This document shows positions 1 to 10,999 of a stretch of 64,000 nt of DNA, piece by piece (within the stretch, counting starts at the first letter, position 1; each line of letters begins with the position of its first letter). Under the pieces are notes generated by a model. The model worked only from the letters and a program-made list of their open reading frames with translations. It was not told where the DNA came from and searched no databases. The position numbers were made by a program, and so were the translations under genes. Origin of the DNA: Dactylorhiza incarnata (lineage: Eukaryota > Streptophyta > Magnoliopsida > Asparagales > Orchidaceae); assembly GCA_033032865.1 (NCBI GenBank), contig JAWHQI010000121.1, forward strand, positions 3,968,001-4,032,000, in the 5' to 3' direction.

Positions 1-149
1 CAAAGCGTCCTTTCCAGGAATTTAGGTGGGATAGAAAAACGATGATGTGGGTTGATTATAATATATAATAATAATTTTTTTTTGTAGAAGTAATAGCGAC
101 GGCGTTTTCTTAATATTGACAAAATTCCCCGGCAACGGCGCCAAAAACT
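1..149 (-). mobile_element. Leader and PBS end of a truncated tRNA-Asp-primed element
   Basis: This is the leader of a retrotransposon that lies mostly left of the window. The minus strand of 126-143 reads as an 18-nt primer binding site complementary to the 3' end of plant tRNA-Asp (plus-strand core CCGGCAACGGCGCCA). Six bases, AAAACT, separate it from the LTR that starts at 150. The same PBS, spacer and LTR start occur in element A at 24299-24323, which fixes the orientation as minus. No coding sequence is visible in these 149 bases. Confidence 0.75.
126..143 (-). promoter_or_regulatory. Primer binding site for tRNA-Asp
   Basis: The minus strand matches the complement of the 3' end of plant tRNA-Asp, including the terminal CCA. 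Athila-type Gypsy elements are known to use this primer. It would prime minus-strand cDNA synthesis. The identical 18-mer occurs at 24299-24316 in element A. Confidence 0.8.
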
Positions 150-1839
150 TGGTGGGCAAAATTATGACTATCAACCCGAAGAGGCAAGTGTACCTATCGA
201 ATTGTAGTACCAAGGTCGTATTTAAACACGGGGCTGTCAAGTATTACTACTCACGCTTCCAACTATTATCCTACCGTACGATTGGTTGATGATTTTGAGA
301 ATTTTTAAATTAAACTACGAGATTACTTGAACGGAAATTCAGAAGAGAAAACTAGTGTTCGATCAAAGAATCACCATGAAAAGAGACGAGAGAGAAATAA
401 AATTTAGTTCTACGATTGCAAAATAATTCTTGACCGTGACGGTTCCGAAAATGAGAGATAGTCTCGCTAGAGCACTAAATCTCCTAACTTAAAGACGGTT
501 TAATCGGAATCTCTTCGCAAATCAAACAGGCCTAAACTCGCATTATCGAAGTGAACCGCGCTATTGGATTTGACTCCAATCCGGAGGATTTATGTCATCC
601 TATCTCTAGGGGTGCGTGCAACTCCTTCCTTCTTTGAGCGATCTTTCAAGTCAATGAGTCTCTCGACAACTATGAAATGAGATCAAGGGCCTACTACCGT
701 ATACCGGAAATACGGAGTCGACGCAAAATATTTCAAAGAAGGATCGAGAATAATTTAAACAAAAGCAAAACTAAGACATAAAAAATAATCTCATCTCAAT
801 TCATGGATCATCGTGCTCGAACGCTGAAGAAAATTAGCTACTCATAATCGAAAGAGAAACGACAATATTGTAGAAAGAAAACATTTTCATTGATAAATAA
901 AAGAGGAGTACAATAAGAAAATTACAAGGACAATAATATTCTTAGAAAATAAAAGTACAAAACATGGAAAATAAAAGCTTGAAAAAGTAAAACTCTCTTG
1001 ATCTCTTCCTTGCTCTCTTGCCAAAAGTTCCTCTAAAGCATGAGGGGTGGGTTCCTTTTATAGATGGAGAGGGAAGGTTCTAGAAATCTCAAGAGAAGAG
1101 GGAGGCCACGGGGTGGTCGTCCACATGCATGGGAAGGGGAGTTGAAGGTAATAATGAGGGGAGAGAAGAGAGAAAAGAGGGATCAAATCCAATGCATGTT
1201 ATTTAAAAGAAATAAAGAGAGAGAGAAAGGTTCATGCATGAGAAATAAAAGAGAGAGAGAAAGGTTTTAATAAAGAAAAAGAGGAGAGAGGAGGGGGAGT
1301 TCGGCCAAGCATGTGCATGAATGATACTAAATGGAAATGAATATTAAAAAGGGAGAGAGAGAGATTTCGGGCATGCATGGGCCATGCAAAGGTGGTGGTG
1401 GGCTGCATTATGAGTTGCGGTTTTGGGATGGGCTTGGACAGCTCGGTTTTGACAAGGAGGGTTGCACCATATGGAGGTCGGTTTGCATACTTGAGCTTGG
1501 GAGCTGCTCCAAATGAAGAGGGGGGCTCGGTTTTGTACTTGGGAGCTGCTCCAAATGAAGGGCTGCACCATGAAGCTTCAAATCCTACAACATAACAAAA
1601 ATAAAATTAGTTTTATAAGAAATTAAAAGCAAAGTAACAACATAAAATAACATAAAATAACAACATTAGATAACCAACATAAAATAACAACATTATAAAA
1701 CAAACATAAAATAACAACATGAAAACATAAAATAACAACATTAAAGCTTAACAAACATAAAATAAAAAGAAAATATAGTTAAAACTAGGGAAATTTAAAC
1801 TAAACTAACCTAAAAATGATGACTAAAAACTAGTCATCA
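150..1839 (-). repeat. 5' LTR (1,690 bp) of the truncated Athila-like element
   Basis: The plus strand starts TGGTGGGC, next to the PBS spacer, and ends TAGTCATCA, as in the other LTRs of this group (TGATG...CATCA). A minus-strand TATA box (CTATAAAAGG) lies at 1054-1063. Upstream of it in the sense direction, near 1495-1575, is a short tandem duplication built on GGGAGCTGCTCC, itself a small palindrome, followed by AAATGAAG. AT-rich short repeats based on CATAAAATAACAA fill 1590-1760. Small ORFs here are chance. The second LTR is outside the window. Confidence 0.7.
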
Positions 1840-1961
1840 ATAGCTGAATGCATAGTTATTATAAATATTTTTATTGTGTGTGCATAATATATATAGAAAA
1901 GTTTTAAACTCTATTCACCCCCACTCTAGAGAATATTCAGAGGACTCAGTGTGCACTTTCA
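1840..1961 (+). repeat. Terminal fragment of a SIRE-like Copia LTR
   Basis: The fragment carries the hallmark GTTTTAAACTCTATTCACCC, then CTCTAGAG, and ends GTGCACTTTCA. It matches the 3' ends of the SIRE-like LTRs at 35970-36033 and 37630-37701. No PBS follows, so it is the end of a 3' or solo LTR. The rest was pushed left by insertion of the element at 1-1839, making this an LTR-in-LTR insertion. Confidence 0.6.
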
Positions 1962-3983
1962 CCTTCCTTAGTCGTCTCTCAATGTTACTCTTATTAACTT
2001 AAGATTGATTTATAACTCTTTTAGGGGAGAGTTGATCTATCTCTTGAACTCTGAATATTGGCTACTCCCCATAGTGTCCATGTACTCTAGCACTCGTTGC
2101 TACTTGGATATTTTTCCTACGACTCCAATTAGATGTCTAACATACTCCAAACATGTTACTAACTCACTTGTAATCAGGACTTTATTTTATCCTCTAGGTT
2201 TACTCACTAGCAAAAGTTTTGTTAAACACAGTTCATTTCTAACTCCTTAATCAAGGTGAATAATGTAAACCCCAACCATACTAATCTATATGCTCCAAGA
2301 TTAAATCCAGAGATGCAACATGATCACAATACTGTTCTACCAGAAATTTGTCATTTCTAAAGTGATCAAGTCCCAAACATTTCCTTAATTCAATGTGTGG
2401 CATGATTTAAATTTCCATTCTAGCTATATGGGAAATGTGTTTACAAATTTTTGGAGCTTATATAAATATTGTCCTACAGTTATATTCCAGATTTCATCTA
2501 AATTCAAAGTGATGTTGCTGGTCTAATCACTAAATCCAGATTTTGTTAAACACAGACAAATATGTCCAAATTGTGTTATTCATGTCATGTGTGAAGCAAC
2601 TGTCAAGATTACATGGCCAATAAATATAAAATATTTCCAGAGGTTCATCATGACATAAAATATTATTTGTCTTGAAAGAAAATTAGAATTTTTTCAAAAT
2701 TATTTGGCAATTAAAATTCCACAATTATCATTGTGTGATAATTCAAATTAACAAGGGAACTATATGAAATTTTCATCTAAAAATTCCAACTAAAATTTCC
2801 AGAGGTTTTTCATACCCTACAAAGTGTCTTGATAGAGAACTATATTTTTCCAAATTAATTTGACCGTGTTTAATTCACTTATACACAAATGTGACAATTC
2901 GTTTTAATGATAGACAGGAGCGAAACTAATGTTCAACAATTCCTAATAAATTCTCAGAGGCATATTTGACCTAACCAAGCATATGACAGAGTTTTGGATT
3001 TTTCCTAATTTGTTTAGCCACTTTTATTTAAATGTAATTACAAACTTTAGGAAAATAAATCCAAAAACCCTAATTTCTCCAGAGGTGATACATATTATCA
3101 TAACACATGTGTGACCAAAATTTCATTGTCATTCATCCAATATTTTGTGTCGAACTCATAAAATATCATTTTGTGCTACTTGCACACCATTCCTCATACT
3201 AAACAATTTTTGCATGCTGAGCACATCTACATGCACAAGTCCAAATGGTACCAAATTTTAAACATGAATATTTGATGACCTAAACTACAATCTACAAAAG
3301 ATTTGAGTCATTTTGAGGTCATCTAGACATGTATATGTCTTATATACATAAAATTATATTTTCAATAAAACTATAGAAAAATGACCTCCAAAATTCTGAT
3401 TTTTGGGTGGGAGGTGTATTTAGTCATGTTATATCTAGTTAAAGTTTCATCCACATGCAATGAGTATTTTGAGAAATATACACAAAATAATAATGCATGC
3501 ACATAAAATACACCCTCCACTAAAATAAAGAATATGTGTGTGTGGGGGGGGGGGGGGGGGGGGGGGACTATAGTCCACCTCTTGGTGAGTGTAACCCTAA
3601 TCTGGAAAGTTCTTTCCAAGGGCAACATCTTTCATGTTGAGCCCTTGGACCAGATCTGGATGGATCATGTTCAAAATTTGGCTTGAACTTAGCTGGCAGT
3701 TTTAATGAAATTTCCTTGGGCTGGTAATAGCTGATCATGCACTAATACTGAAGCAGATCCAACGAATTCTGGGTCTTCTTCCTCTAGACAACGGGTAAGC
3801 AGCTTTTAAGCTTGTTTCATCCAATACTCCCTCCACAGTCCACCATTTCTCACAAAATAAGATCCCATAACTTCATTTTGAAGCAAGGAATCAAGTTGGA
3901 CTTGAATCAAGGCAAGCCATGGCCTAAATCTCGACTTCTAGCATGAGCTTTTCCTCCCATTCGGCCATGGATTTTTGTAATCA
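1962..3983. other. AT-rich DNA without a gene
   Basis: No ORF with protein-family features was found. Between about 2470 and 3100 the phrase CCAGAGGT or a close variant recurs (near 2637, 2800, 2955 and 3078) in AT-rich context, which suggests a decayed tandem repeat with uneven spacing. A run of 23 G lies at 3544-3566. The last five bases, AATCA (3979-3983), are the left target-site duplication of the Gypsy element. Confidence 0.5.
3544..3566. repeat. Poly-G tract (23 G)
   Basis: An uninterrupted run of 23 G follows a TG-rich stretch (TGTGTGTGTG). A second run of 23 G lies at 15391-15413. Lengths of such homopolymers are unreliable in assemblies. Confidence 0.9.
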
Positions 3984-6034
3984 TGTAACACCCCAAAAAT
4001 GGGAGTTCAGCGAAGTAGGCGGAATGGTAGTGCTGCGCTTGGAGCAGGCTAAATTTTCCCTGTCTGCTCTTAGCGCACGATCAGTGGCCTCTTCGCGCAC
4101 GACTAGTGATCGTGCGCCCGTGATCGTGCGTTAATTCAGAAGAGAATCGAGTTCTATCTCCCTTATCGCACGACCATTTTCCCCTCTTCGCGCACGACCA
4201 GTGATCGTGCGCCAGCGATCGTGCGCTTATTCGCAAGAAAGCGGAGTTCTGTCTCCCTTATCGCACTACCATTTTCCCCCAACGCGCACGACCACTGACC
4301 GTGCGCCTCTGATCGTGCGCCCTGTTTATTCTGTTCCACGATTTTGAGCGGGGAAGAAGATCGGGCCGTCCAAATCTTTTGGAATCTGATCTGATGGCTA
4401 GGATTAGATGCTGGAGGGTCTTAGGGCTTATGAGAGGAGGTTAAACCTCATATTTTCTAAGCCATTCTCACTCCAAACCCTAGAGAAAGAAGGAGGAGCC
4501 AAGGAAGAAGAAGGAAGATCCCGCCATTGACGGAGCTCCGGAGCTCCGTTTCGCGAGCCGTTTCTAGATTTGGAGAGTGCAGCCCGGTGCGGTCGTTTCT
4601 CTCCGTGTAGAATCTCGGATCCATGGTGAAAAAGAACACGTCTAGGGTAACGATTCTTCCTCCCTAATATTTGGACTTGTATTCGTCCTCTCCTTCATTT
4701 CTCTATGCTTGCATGAGGAGTCCCTTTCACCAAATGGGTGAAGTGTAGGATTTCCTCAAGTTCTTCGGAACTCCGGGTAGATTGTGTCCGTCCCCGACAT
4801 ATTGCATGTAGAAAATCCGGTAGTCGTGCGGATTTAGGCATTGTGTGTGAAGCCTATTCGTGGCCGTGAGCCCGAATCGGTGATGCTTGATTTGCGATGT
4901 TGCATTTAGGTTAGGCCTAGAATGCGTGCCGGAGAATGACTCCGTGAAATCATCTATAGTATTGCGGGAATTAAGTGTAGGCGTCTTGTGAAGATCCTAA
5001 CGAAAGCCCCATGCTTTGAGATTTGGTTGAAGGCAAACCTTCACCACGAAATTGATAAGTATTCGTGAAGCCTAGATCCTTGTGAAAGGGTTAGGTGCGT
5101 AGCGTATAATTAGTGTAGCACTTGAAAGTGCTAAGCCCTTACGGGCCGAGGCGAAGCCGTACCCGCGTCGTGCGATAGATCGCGACGATTAGAGCACGGG
5201 CAAAGCTAAACCGAACCCGTTTCCATGCAGATCGGTAAGAGTTCCCTTCCTCATGAAAGCCGTGTGATCATGGGAGAGGTCGTGGAAGGTGTCATACCTA
5301 GACCGACCAAAAGCTCTAGTTCCCACCTAAGGCTGTGGCCCTTACGGTGGAGTGTTTTGTGAAATGGATGTTATGTTAGCCTCATGCGATTGCTTAGGCG
5401 GTTGTGGGGAACCTTCGGGTGAACCCAACCAACATCATGTGCATACCTAGGTTCCCTTCTTTTTGATGCTCAACCTAGAAGATTGATTGTGCTTGAAACC
5501 TCACCTCGTGTAGTTGCACTTTCTTTATAATAGTACTTGTGCTCGTATGGCTTGCTTGCAGGGTAGAAGCTCCGCCACCCCGGGAAAGGGGTGAGGTCGT
5601 TATTATTTGGTCAGCTGTGCTGACCGTTACTTTGTTTGCCACCGCTTGGTGGAATGTTCTTATGCAGGTGCAGGTGAGCCTAGCGGGAAATAGAGGGCGA
5701 TGGCCCTTTGCTGAGTTGGCCCTCGAAGGCCAGCCTCTTTCCTATTTTCCTTGTATTGCCGGCCTGCGCGCTGATGCACGTGTTTTTGAGTTATTGTACA
5801 TTGGATGAATGTAAGGCCTTAAGGCCGTAACTCTCTACTTTAGTTTTCATTCCTATGATAGTGGACAATTCAAATTGAAATGGTTTAATCAATTGCTTCC
5901 GCTTACGTGTTGTACTCTAGTGTAGTTGTTACTTTTCTGTTTATCATCTTATAACTCCTAGCTAGTGTGTATGATATGGCGTGGGGTCCCGGCCGGACCT
6001 GCTGTTATATTATTTGTGCTGGCAGGGTGTTACA
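3984..6034 (+). repeat. 5' LTR of the Tekay/Del-like element
   Basis: The 2,051-bp LTR begins TGTAACACCCC and ends GGGTGTTACA, followed after three bases by the PBS. A GC-rich block of three roughly 95-bp repeats is at 4073-4320. The stretch after about 4440 (AAACCCTAGAGAAAGAAGGAGG) looks like the start of a transcript leader. An 89-codon ORF at 5539-5808 recurs in the other LTR only because the LTRs are copies. Confidence 0.93.
4073..4320 (+). promoter_or_regulatory. Palindrome array in the Tekay/Del-like 5' LTR
   Basis: Three units spaced about 95 bp apart (starting near 4094, 4189 and 4283) each hold an interrupted palindrome with arms GCGCACGACCA and TGATCGTGCGC around a central G, with one mismatch. 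Extra half sites GATCGTGCGC follow each. The block lies upstream of the likely leader. Nearly the same arms occur in element A. The 3' LTR copy is 11089-11336. Confidence 0.7.
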
Positions 6035-6037
6035 ATT

Positions 6038-6049
6038 TGGTATCGGACT
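6038..6049 (+). promoter_or_regulatory. Primer binding site, initiator tRNA-Met type
   Basis: TGGTATCGGACT lies three bases after the LTR end and closely resembles the TGGTATCAGAGC complement of plant initiator tRNA-Met. Chromoviruses of this group commonly use this primer. Confidence 0.75.
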
Positions 6050-6257
6050 TAAGGCGTCGATCCGTAGTTTAGCGAATTCGGGACAAATTCCTTTTAAGGG
6101 GTGGTGCGCACGGGTTGTGCATTCACCTAAAACGATAAAAAACTAATAAGAATGTCCACTTAGGAATGAAAAAACATGCTGTTTGCGGAACCTGAGCGTT
6201 CCATGATTGATGTTTGATATGTTGTGGGTCACTAAATTGTGCCTTGCATGATTATAG

Positions 6258-7307
6258 GTGACTAGAAGTGCTGCGGGGCAGTCTCGACCCCGTAACACCA
6301 CCGAAAGTAGTGGGCCGGCTGAAGAGCCAGCGACCACTCCTTCGGCTGAGATGATCAGAATGGTCGCAGAAGCGGTCTTCGCGATGATCAATGCTCAACC
6401 GCAAAGGCTTGCACAGCCTGCTACGCCTACTACAGATGCGGCCCCGGTGATCGAACCTGCAGTGGAACCTGCGGTGGAACCGAGGGTTGAGGCCCCTGTG
6501 CTAGTAGCTGCAGTGGAACCTGCGGTAGCACCGAGGGTGGAACGTCTAGTTGCGCAAGTAGCTGTGGGGCGAGCGCGTGACCAACAATTAAAGCACTTCC
6601 TGAGCTTTAATCCTCCTACCTTCTCGTGATCCAAGTCCCCAACGGAGGCAGAAGATTGGTTGTCACGAGTTAGAAGAACTCTGAGGGCGACAGCGGCGGA
6701 CGAAGCCATGATAGTCACCTTAGCCACTTTCCTTCTTGATGGAGAGGCTGTGCTGTGGTGGGAAGAGCAGGAGCTGCATAAGTTCTGCGGTAGAGATATT
6801 ACTGAAATCACAATGGCTGAGTTTTCAAAGTCGTTCCTCCAGAGGTTTATCCCCTCTGCCCAGCGCATTGCGTTACAAAACCAGTTCTTGAGGTTGACAC
6901 AAGGTGATCGCTCCGTTGACGATTACTTGCATGAGTTTACCAGACTGAGTCGCTATGCGGGGTCCTTGGTGGAGGATGAGGAGACAAAGACAAATAAGTT
7001 CTATGAAGGGCTTCGGGACGAGTTGAGGCTGCTCCTTGCAGGCCCTATGACGTTTGGCTTCCAAGTGATGGTGCAAACTGCCACATCTTTGGAGTTGGAC
7101 ATGAAGAGGGTACAAGCAAAGGGTGTTGTAAAGAAACCTGAGTTTCAAGCGCCGGCCTCTCAGTCCAAGTCGAAGTTCAGAAGGAACAAAAGGAAGTTCA
7201 AACAGGCGGAACCAGCTCCTTCAAATGTTTCGGGAGCCACGACCGCGCGGAGTCCTATTACGTGTTTCACCTGCGGGAAGGTGGGACACAAAGCTGCGGT
7301 GTGTTGA
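6258..7307 (+). pseudogene. gag: Gag of the Tekay/Del-like element (broken by one stop)
   Basis: The frame codes for a capsid/nucleocapsid protein. The N-terminal part is low-complexity, with repeats of VEPAVEP around 6450-6540. The central part (6660-7100) has the Retrotrans_gag pattern WLSRVRRTL, WWEEQ, FSKSFLQRFIPS, LTQGD..VDDYLHEFTRL and FYEGLRDELR. One zinc knuckle, CFTCGKVGHKAAVC, lies at 7262-7303. The reading frame is cut by TGA at 6627-6629 and resumes in the same frame. TGA at 7305-7307 ends the open part, but the frame goes on open to a TAG near 7482. The initiator is unclear because the frame opens with GTG and the first ATG in frame is at 6351. It lies just after the leader and before protease. 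Confidence 0.85.
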
Positions 7308-7484
7308 AGTGTTCCCCCGAAGGGTGGAAATCGAGTGGTGGACTATGCTCGTGCTGTGGAAAAGGGCAAAGCTGCGGAGTCTTCGTCTTCCCAGCACATT
7401 CCGACCCAGCCGAGAGTCTATTCGCTTGGCCAACAAGAAGTTACACGACAAACTGATGTCGTCACAGGTACGAATTAGAAGTTA

Positions 7485-7561
7485 GCTTTTACAGCTATAT
7501 ATATAATTCATACTGTTGTACGACTATATGCTTTATTTGTGTACAATTATGTTTCGTCCTA
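7485..7561 (+). other. AT-rich gag/pol junction
   Basis: Between the end of the gag frame (stop near 7482) and the protease frame is an AT-rich stretch with stops in the gag frame, unlike the GC-balanced coding DNA on each side. Pol is in a different frame. The sequence CACAGGTACG at its left edge resembles a 5' splice site, but I see no clear AG acceptor directly before the protease motif. It may be a small insertion or decayed coding DNA. Confidence 0.4.
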
Positions 7562-9619
7562 ATTTTCAACTATCCGGCGAGAGCTCTGTTTGATACGGGT
7601 GCATCGCACTCTTTTCTGTCTAAGGACTTCGTGGTGCGAATCGGAGTGCCGTCTACCTTCATAGAGGATAGATTGGAAGTAGTGCTACCCAATGGATCTC
7701 GCATGAGTGCGGATAGGAAGAGCCGTGTGAAGGTGCGGATCGGAAATCAGGATTTCGATTTGGAAGCATCGTTATTACCGTTAGCTGAATTCGATGTGAT
7801 CTTCGGCATGGACTGGCTCTCGGAGCAGCGAGCATGCATAGATTGCAACACAAAGGAGATCACTCTGGGAAGGAACACCGAAGGAGAAACCATGTTCGCC
7901 GGTATGCGAGGAGCGAGCAAGACGCTGATGTCTGCTCTCCAGGTGGTTAAGGCGGTGAGAAAAGGCGCCGAATTGTTCTTCACCTTGTTGGAGGTTTCGG
8001 AGCCAAAGCCCAGGGTATGTGGTGTCCCAGTTGTAGCGGAGTACGCCGACGTGTTTCCTAACGAACTCCCTGGGGCCCCGCCTCATCGGGAAATTGATTT
8101 CTGTATCGAGTTCGTGCCAGGTGCCAAACCTGTGGCCCGCTCACCGTACCGGATAGCGCCAAAGGAATTGGCAGAGCTGAAGGTTCAATTGCAAGAGCTG
8201 CTAGAGCAAGGCTACGTACGTCCAAGTTCATCGCCTTGGAGTGCACCGGTCCTCTTTGTGAAAAAGAAGGTTGGGAGCTTGCGTCTATGTATCGATTATC
8301 GAGAGCTAAACAAGTTGACCGAGAAGAACCGATATCCGATTCCAAGAATCGACGATTTATTCGACCAACTAGTTGGGTCGACGGTTTACTCCAAGCTCGA
8401 CCTAAGGTCCGGCTATTATCAACTGAGAATAAGGGAATGTGACATTCCAAAAACGGCGTTCAGTACCCGCTTTGGGCACTATGAGTTCACGGTGATGCCG
8501 TTCGGTCTGTCCAATGCACCGTCGGTATTCATGGACTTAATGAACAGGACGTTCCGAGAGTATCTAGATCAATTCGTGATCGTCTTCATCGACGACATTT
8601 TGGTATACTCTCAGTCGGAAGAGGAACATGTAGGGCATCTGCACGCAGTTCTGAGCACCTTGAGGAGGAGTCAGCTATATGCCAAATTCTCCAAGTGCGA
8701 GTTTTGGTTACCGTCAGTAGCATTCCTTGTTCATGTCGTTAGTGGAGAAGGAATTGCAGTTGATCCGTCGAAGATAGAAGCGATCCGAGCGTGGCCTTTG
8801 TTGAAAAACGTAGTGGAAGTCCGAAGTTTCTTAGGACTTGCCGGCTATTATAGGCGCTTTGTGGAAAACTTCTCGAGGATCGCACTTCCTCTCACAAAAC
8901 TGACTAGGAAGGATCATAAGTTCGTTTGGTCGCCCGAGTGCGCACGAGCTTTTGAAGAGATGAAGAGCCGTCTGACCACGGCGCCCATTCTATGCTCGCC
9001 ACAAGGTACGGAAGGCTACGAAATTTATAGTGACGCCTCAGGAAGTGGTTTGGGTTGTGTCCTAGTGCAGTTCGGGAAGGTAATTGCCTACGGCTCCCGG
9101 CAACTGAAGGTTCACGAGAGGAATTACCCGGTCCACGATTTGGAGCTAGCGGTAGTGGTTTTCGCCCTCAAACTTTGGAGGCACTATCTATATGGCGTGA
9201 AGATCGATATCTTTACCGACCACAAGAGCCTCAAGTACTTGTTGGATCAAAGGGAGTTGAACATGCGTCAAAGGAGGTGGATGGAGTTCCTTGGGGACTA
9301 CACCTTCGACATCAAATATACTCCCGGTAAAGGAAATGTAGTTGCGGACGCGTTGAGTCGTCGGGCTCCCGCACAAGCAAATTGGATTTTGATGCACGAT
9401 GAGCGTCTAATCCGTGAGCTGGAAGAAATGGAGATCATTTGCATTGATAGGATAACGTCTACTTCAACATGCTTGAACTGGACGGAGGTTCAATACGACC
9501 TTGCCGACCGAGTTCGACAAGCATTGGAGCTGGACGAGAGCATGAAACGCAATAAAGCGGAAACCGTTGAGGGGTTAAACGCTGATTTCTCCTTCGAAGA
9601 CGACCTTATGTGGAAATAG
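7562..9619 (+). pseudogene. pol: Pol part 1: protease, reverse transcriptase, RNase H
   Basis: The aspartic protease motif [10 protein letters not shown] is at about 7586-7615, upstream of any ATG, because this is the downstream part of a polyprotein. The long open stretch 7631-9619 then gives the protease tail (VIFGMDWL), the RT core ([31 protein letters not shown]) with the catalytic pair in FIDDILVYS at about 8588-8610, and RNase H with its acidic residues in [20 protein letters not shown] and [10 protein letters not shown]. The frame ends at TAG 9617-9619 and integrase continues in the same frame six bases later, so this is a single nonsense change in one pol. RT and RNase H key residues look intact. 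Confidence 0.93.
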
Positions 9620-9625
9620 GAAAGG

Positions 9626-10987
9626 TTGTGCATCCCAAATGTTGGCACTCTACGGGCGGAGTTGATGTACGAGGCTCATCATACCAAGTACTCGATCCAC
9701 CCGGGGAGCACTAAAATGTATATGGATATGAAGAAACTTTTCTGGTGGCCGGGTATGAAGAAAGACATTGCCCTTTACGTGGCCAAGTGTCATACTTGCG
9801 TGTTGGTGAAAGCGGAATGTCAACGTCCCGGTGGGTTTCTGAAGTCCTTGCCGATTCCGGAATGGAAGTTTGATGATATTTCGATGGATTTCGTGCACGG
9901 ATTGCCGAGATCGCAACATGGAAACGACGCCATCTGGGTGATCGTGGACCGTTTGACAAAGGTATCACACTTCATTCTGAACCGGAAGGATGATTCTGTA
10001 GAGAAGCTGGCAAAGCTCTATGTTGATAGTATTGTGAGACTGCACGGTGTCCCTCGTAGCATCGTCAGCGATCGTGACGGGCGTTTCACATCGAAAGATT
10101 GGAGGCTTATCCATGAACTGTTGGGCACGAAATTGAAGATCAGCACGGCCTTCCACCCGCAAACGGATGGACAGACCGAGAGAACCAACAGGACTATGGA
10201 GGATATGCTCCGAATGTGCGCTCTGGACTTTGGAAAGAAGTGGGAAGATCATCTCTATATGATCGAGTTCGCCTACAATAATAGCTACCAAGCCAGTATA
10301 AAGATGGCTCCCTTCGAGGCCCTCTATGGTAAGAAGTGTCGTACGACGTTGTCTTGGGCGGAAACGGGCGATACTAAGCTATTGAAGCGAAAGGATGTTG
10401 AAGAAGCAACCTCGACGATCCGAACTATACGTGAAAGACTATTGGTTGCCCAGGATAGGCAAGCAAAATATTTCAACGCCAAGCATAGGAACCTAGAGTT
10501 CGCCGTCGGTGACCGGGATTACTTGAAGATCAAACCGTTCAAAGGGGTATCAAGGATCCGACGCTTGAAAAAGCTCAGTCCAAGGTACTTAGGACCGTTT
10601 GAGATCGTGGAACGTGTTGGTGATGCGGCTGATAGGCTTGCACTATCTGCAGAGCTGAGCAGTCTGCACAACGTGTTTCACATTTCAGTGTTGAGGAAGG
10701 CAGTGCAAGAGCCTACTCATATCGTTGCGGTCGGCAAGGTGCCGGTTGATAGTGGGTTGTCGACGAAAGTCAAGCCCTTACGCATCGAAGATACCGAAGT
10801 AAAGCAGCTGCGGAACAAGTCCATTTGGATGGTAAAAGTCCGGTGGGATAATTGCGGCCGAGAGGAGCTCTCTTGGGAGAGAGAGCAAACGATGCTTGCG
10901 GAATACCCCGAGCTATTTCTCTCAGGTAACTATAACTGTAATTCATGCTATTACTGTTTTCTGAATTTCGGGACGAAATTCTTTTAA
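9626..10987 (+). pseudogene. pol: Pol part 2: integrase and chromodomain-like tail
   Basis: The product would insert the cDNA into chromosomes. The N-terminal HHCC zinc site is visible (HHTKYSIHPG...CHTCVLVK). The catalytic triad lies in SMDFVHGLP, IVSDRDGRF and PQTDGQTERTNR. The C-terminal part has SPRYLGPFEIVERVG and NVFHISVLRK, and ends in a chromodomain-like segment (IWMVKVRWDNCGREELSWERE...YPELF) typical of Del/Tekay elements, where it is thought to steer insertion to heterochromatin. It reads in the same frame as protease-RT and is separated from it only by TAG at 9617. Its own stop is just before the PPT. Confidence 0.92.
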
Positions 10988-10999
10988 GGAGGGTGGAGT
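10984..10999 (+). promoter_or_regulatory. Polypurine tract
   Basis: TTAAGGAGGGTGGAGT lies directly against the 3' LTR start at 11000 and would prime plus-strand cDNA synthesis. Confidence 0.8.

Noticed and set aside
126..143. Possible tRNA gene fragment
   Set aside because: Only the last 18 bases of tRNA-Asp match, beside an LTR, which is what a primer binding site is.
4073..4320. Regular GC-rich repeats resembling a CRISPR array
   Set aside because: Repeats are inside an LTR, are duplicated in the second LTR, have no uniform unique spacers and lie in a plant genome.
5539..5808. 89-codon ORF within the Tekay/Del-like LTR, repeated at 12555-12824
   Set aside because: It is present twice only because the LTRs are copies. 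It has no domain, and substitutions between the copies do not spare the protein.
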